This document shows positions 13,708-16,322 of a DNA stretch of 16,322 nucleotides, in pieces; position 1 is the stretch's first letter, and each line of letters opens with the position of its first letter. Source of the DNA: Bacteroidota bacterium (GTDB taxonomy: Bacteria; Bacteroidota; Bacteroidia; Chitinophagales; Chitinophagaceae); the NCBI GenBank assembly GCA_947441205.1, contig CANETM010000011.1, positions 1 to 16,322 of the forward strand, given 5' to 3'. Both the position numbers and the translations under genes were made by a program. The notes below the pieces were generated by a model, which was not told where the DNA came from, did no database searches, and saw only the letters and a program-made list of their open reading frames with translations.

Positions 13708-14526
13708 ATGCTAAAGCAACTATTATTTTCAATTTTTCTTATTTGTACATTTCAATTTTCAAATGCGCAAGTTAATCTAGATAGTACTGGCTTAGCCTTG
13801 CAAAAATTAGCAATTCAAATAGTAGAAGATAGCAACTCCGAAAATAGATATTTAGCGGATAGCATTTTCACAAAGTCTTTGGTAAAAACATTAAAAACCC
13901 CATTCTCATTTAATTTCAAATTTGATTCATTAAAATCAATAAGTCAGTTAATTTCACCAGACAAAAAATTTAAAATTTTCAGTTGGCATATTAAATTAAA
14001 TGAGGATACTTTTTTACAAAGAGCTGCAATCCAAATAAACACGCTTGATGGGCAATTAAAATTATTGCCATTTTTTGATAAATCAGAAATGTTTGATGCA
14101 CCCGAATCCGAAATTTGTAATAGGAAAAAATGGATGGGCGCTATCTATTATGACATCATATTAACAGATTATAATAATTCAAAATTTTATACTTTACTAG
14201 GCTTTGATGATTATAATAATTTTACTTCTAGAAAAATAATTGAAGTCATTCGTTTTGAGAATGATGAACCTATTTTAGGGGGTAATTATTTTGTTTATCC
14301 ACCTGATGAGACCTACCCAGTAGCTCCGGTTGAACGTTTTGTTTATCACTATAAAAAAGGAAGTAATGCTTATATTAGATACAATAATGAATCTAAACAA
14401 ATTACTTTATCAGAGTTATCTAGTACCAATAATGATTTGAAAATGAAAAGTACATTGGTGCCGACAGGAAATGAAGTTTTCTTTGTATGGAAAAATGGGA
14501 AATGGGTAATGCCTGAAATAGAATAA
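13708..14526 (+). CDS. Exported protein of unknown function
   Basis: 272 residues, not recognised. A signal peptide is clear (MLKQLLFSIFLICTFQFSNA, likely cut before Gln21), so the mature protein is periplasmic or surface-located. There is no lipobox Cys, further membrane segment, metal motif or C-terminal sorting domain. The mature part is rich in aromatic residues and beta-type stretches (for example YYDIILTDYNNSKFYTLLGFDDYNN, about 149-173) and ends VFFVWKNGKWVMPEIE, suggesting an all-beta fold. Its ATG is 24 bp after the gmhB stop, so it is probably the last gene of the operon, which hints at an envelope role. Its stop is 4 bp from that of lepA on the other strand, with no terminator between. 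Confidence 0.75.
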   Translation: MLKQLLFSIFLICTFQFSNAQVNLDSTGLALQKLAIQIVEDSNSENRYLADSIFTKSLVKTLKTPFSFNFKFDSLKSISQLISPDKKFKIFSWHIKLNEDTFLQRAAIQINTLDGQLKLLPFFDKSEMFDAPESEICNRKKWMGAIYYDIILTDYNNSKFYTLLGFDDYNNFTSRKIIEVIRFENDEPILGGNYFVYPPDETYPVAPVERFVYHYKKGSNAYIRYNNESKQITLSELSSTNNDLKMKSTLVPTGNEVFFVWKNGKWVMPEIE

Positions 14527-14530
14527 TAAA

Positions 14531-16315
14531 CTAATCCAGTTTCAATACTGCCAAGAATGCTTCTTGTGGAATTTCTACATTACCAATTTGACGCATTCTC
14601 TTTTTACCTTCTTTCTGCTTTTCCAATAATTTACGTTTACGACTAATATCACCACCATAACATTTGGCAGTTACGTCCTTACGCATTGCAGATATGTTTT
14701 CACGAGCAACAACTTTAGCTCCTATTGCGGCTTGAATGGCAATTTGGAATTGTTGTTTCGTTAATAATTCTTTTAATTTTTCACAAAGTTTTCGTCCAAA
14801 CTCAGCTGATTTTCCTCGATGAATTAAGGCACTCAAGGCATCTACTTTTTCTGCATTCAATAAAATATCCATCTTCACAATATCGGCCTCTCTAAATCCA
14901 ATTTGAGTATAATCAAAAGAAGCATATCCTCTTGTTCCACTCTTTAATTTATCATAGAAATCAAATACGATTTCGGTTAACGGCATTTCAAATATCAATT
15001 CGACACGAGTAGGTGTTAAATAACTTTGATTAATTAACATACCACGTTTACCTAAACATAAAGTGATAATGTTGCCTATATAATCAGGTGTCGTAATAAT
15101 TTGAGCTCTAATAAACGGTTCTTCGATATAATCTATCTTAACCGGATCCGGCATTTCGGCTGGATTGTTTACAATTATCTTTTCCTTTCGAGTAGTATAG
15201 GCAATAAAGCTTACGTTAGGAACAGTCGTAATCACGGTTTGGTTAAATTCGCGCTCCAAACGTTCTTGTATAATTTCCATATGCAATAAACCAAGGAATC
15301 CACAACGGAATCCAAAGCCTAAAGCTTGTGAAGTTTCTAATTCAAATGTCAAGGATGCATCGTTTAATTGTAATTTTTCCATACAATCACGTAACTCCTC
15401 AAATTCGTCAGTATTCACGGGATAAATGCCTGCAAATACCATTGGCTTTACTTCCTCAAATCCATGTATCATTTCACCCGGATTATTGGCAAGGGTGATG
15501 GTATCTCCAACTTTAACTTCTTTCGCATTTTTTATACCCGTGATAATATAACCCACATCACCAGCTCTCACTTCATCCTTGGGTGTCATGGCTAATTTCA
15601 ACACACCAACTTCATCTGCATTATAATCTTTTCCTGAGGCTACGAACCTAATTTTATCATTCTTCTTTAATACCCCATTCATTATTCTGTAGTAAACTAT
15701 AATTCCCCTAAAGCTATTAAATACACTATCAAAAATTAAAGCTTGCAAAGGTGCTTGAGTATCTCCTTTAGGAGCTGGAATACGTTCACAAACCGCCTGT
15801 AAGATTTCTTCAATACCAATACCACTTCTACCACTTGCTAATAAAATATCCTCCTGCTTGCAGCCAATTAAATCAATGATTTGATCAGTTACTTCTGGAA
15901 TTTTTGCACCATCCATATCAATTTTATTAATCACTGGTATGATTTCTAAATTGTTATCTAATGCTAAATATAAATTTGAAATTGTTTGTGCTTGAATCCC
16001 TTGTGAGGCATCCACTAATAAAAGTGCTCCCTCACATGCTGCTAAGGCACGGCTTACCTCATAACTAAAATCTACGTGACCTGGTGTATCAATTAAATTT
16101 AAGGTATAAGTCTCTCCTTTATGGATATAATTAATTTGAATCGCATGACTTTTAATCGTAATTCCTTTCTCTCGCTCTAGGTCCATATCATCTAAAACCT
16201 GATTCATCATTTCACGTTCTGTAATAGTCTTGGTATGTTCCAATAAACGGTCAGCCAAGGTACTTTTACCGTGATCGATGTGTGCGATGATACAAAAATT
16301 TCTTATGTTCTTCAT
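14531..16315 (-). CDS. lepA: Elongation factor 4 (translational GTPase)
   Basis: 594 residues, complete. LepA/EF4 is a ribosome-associated GTPase implicated in correcting stalled translation and in 30S subunit assembly. The GTPase motifs are G1 AHIDHGKST (11-19), G2 region around EREKGITI (47-54), G3 DTPGH (76-80), G4 NKID (130-133) and G5 near ASGRSG. Domains II and III follow (FGFRCGFLGLLHMEIIQERLEREF is the EF-G-like domain III core), and the LepA-specific C-terminal domain is present with GGDISRKRKLLEKQKEGKKRMRQIGNVEIP and EAFLAVLKLD. The ATG at 16315 starts directly at the family's N-terminus (MKNIRNFCIIAHIDHGKST). Only 7 bases upstream are visible, so its promoter cannot be judged. Confidence 0.97.
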   Translation of the reverse strand: MKNIRNFCIIAHIDHGKSTLADRLLEHTKTITEREMMNQVLDDMDLEREKGITIKSHAIQINYIHKGETYTLNLIDTPGHVDFSYEVSRALAACEGALLLVDASQGIQAQTISNLYLALDNNLEIIPVINKIDMDGAKIPEVTDQIIDLIGCKQEDILLASGRSGIGIEEILQAVCERIPAPKGDTQAPLQALIFDSVFNSFRGIIVYYRIMNGVLKKNDKIRFVASGKDYNADEVGVLKLAMTPKDEVRAGDVGYIITGIKNAKEVKVGDTITLANNPGEMIHGFEEVKPMVFAGIYPVNTDEFEELRDCMEKLQLNDASLTFELETSQALGFGFRCGFLGLLHMEIIQERLEREFNQTVITTVPNVSFIAYTTRKEKIIVNNPAEMPDPVKIDYIEEPFIRAQIITTPDYIGNIITLCLGKRGMLINQSYLTPTRVELIFEMPLTEIVFDFYDKLKSGTRGYASFDYTQIGFREADIVKMDILLNAEKVDALSALIHRGKSAEFGRKLCEKLKELLTKQQFQIAIQAAIGAKVVARENISAMRKDVTAKCYGGDISRKRKLLEKQKEGKKRMRQIGNVEIPQEAFLAVLKLD

Positions 16316-16322
16316 GTAATGA

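Overview
The window is an ordinary chromosomal stretch of an AT-rich member of the Bacteroidota, probably a Chitinophagales- or Sphingobacteriales-type bacterium; genus cannot be told from the sequence. The signs are A/T-rich leaders in place of Shine-Dalgarno sequences before nearly every start codon, TAnnTTTG (-7) promoter elements, lineage-typical families (DUF4199, an FKBP-type lipoprotein, a 'DEMD' helicase of the RhlE-like group), and exported proteins with short signal peptides ending in A|Q. No phage, transposase, CRISPR array, toxin-antitoxin or defence locus was seen.

Layout. 1-107 holds the 3' end of a folP-like dihydropteroate synthase gene (+). A hairpin terminator separates it from a minus-strand pair, nrnA (2100-1093) followed by an FKBP-type peptidyl-prolyl isomerase lipoprotein (1082-162). 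ndk (2180-2596, +) diverges from nrnA. Three successive hairpins then separate ndk from three minus-strand genes that each have their own hairpin terminator: an exported AbgB-like M20 amidohydrolase (8169-6544), katG (6379-4160) and a DEAD-box RNA helicase (4073-2745). Upstream of the amidohydrolase, 8170-8447 is non-coding and carries a 42-bp-period direct repeat and nested inverted repeats, next to tRNA-Pro(GGG) (8524-8448, minus).

From 8622 to 14526 seven plus-strand genes are packed with gaps of 7-overlap to 29 bp and read as one operon: a dihydroorotase-like protein lacking several catalytic residues, a DUF4199 membrane protein, a membrane-anchored GT2 glycosyltransferase, a GT4 glycosyltransferase, gmhA, a GmhB-like HAD phosphatase, and an exported protein of unknown function. 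The theme is envelope glycan assembly with a heptose-type sugar. The heptose kinase and nucleotidyltransferase are not in the window. The last gene converges on lepA (16315-14531, minus, complete) with only 4 bp between stop codons.

Most notable are the catalytically degenerate dihydroorotase at the head of a glycan operon, metal-ligand or catalytic substitutions in the M20 hydrolase and the GmhB-like phosphatase, and the repeat/hairpin cluster downstream of tRNA-Pro. None amounts to a clearly new system. All functional statements rest on motif recognition by eye; no database search was run.
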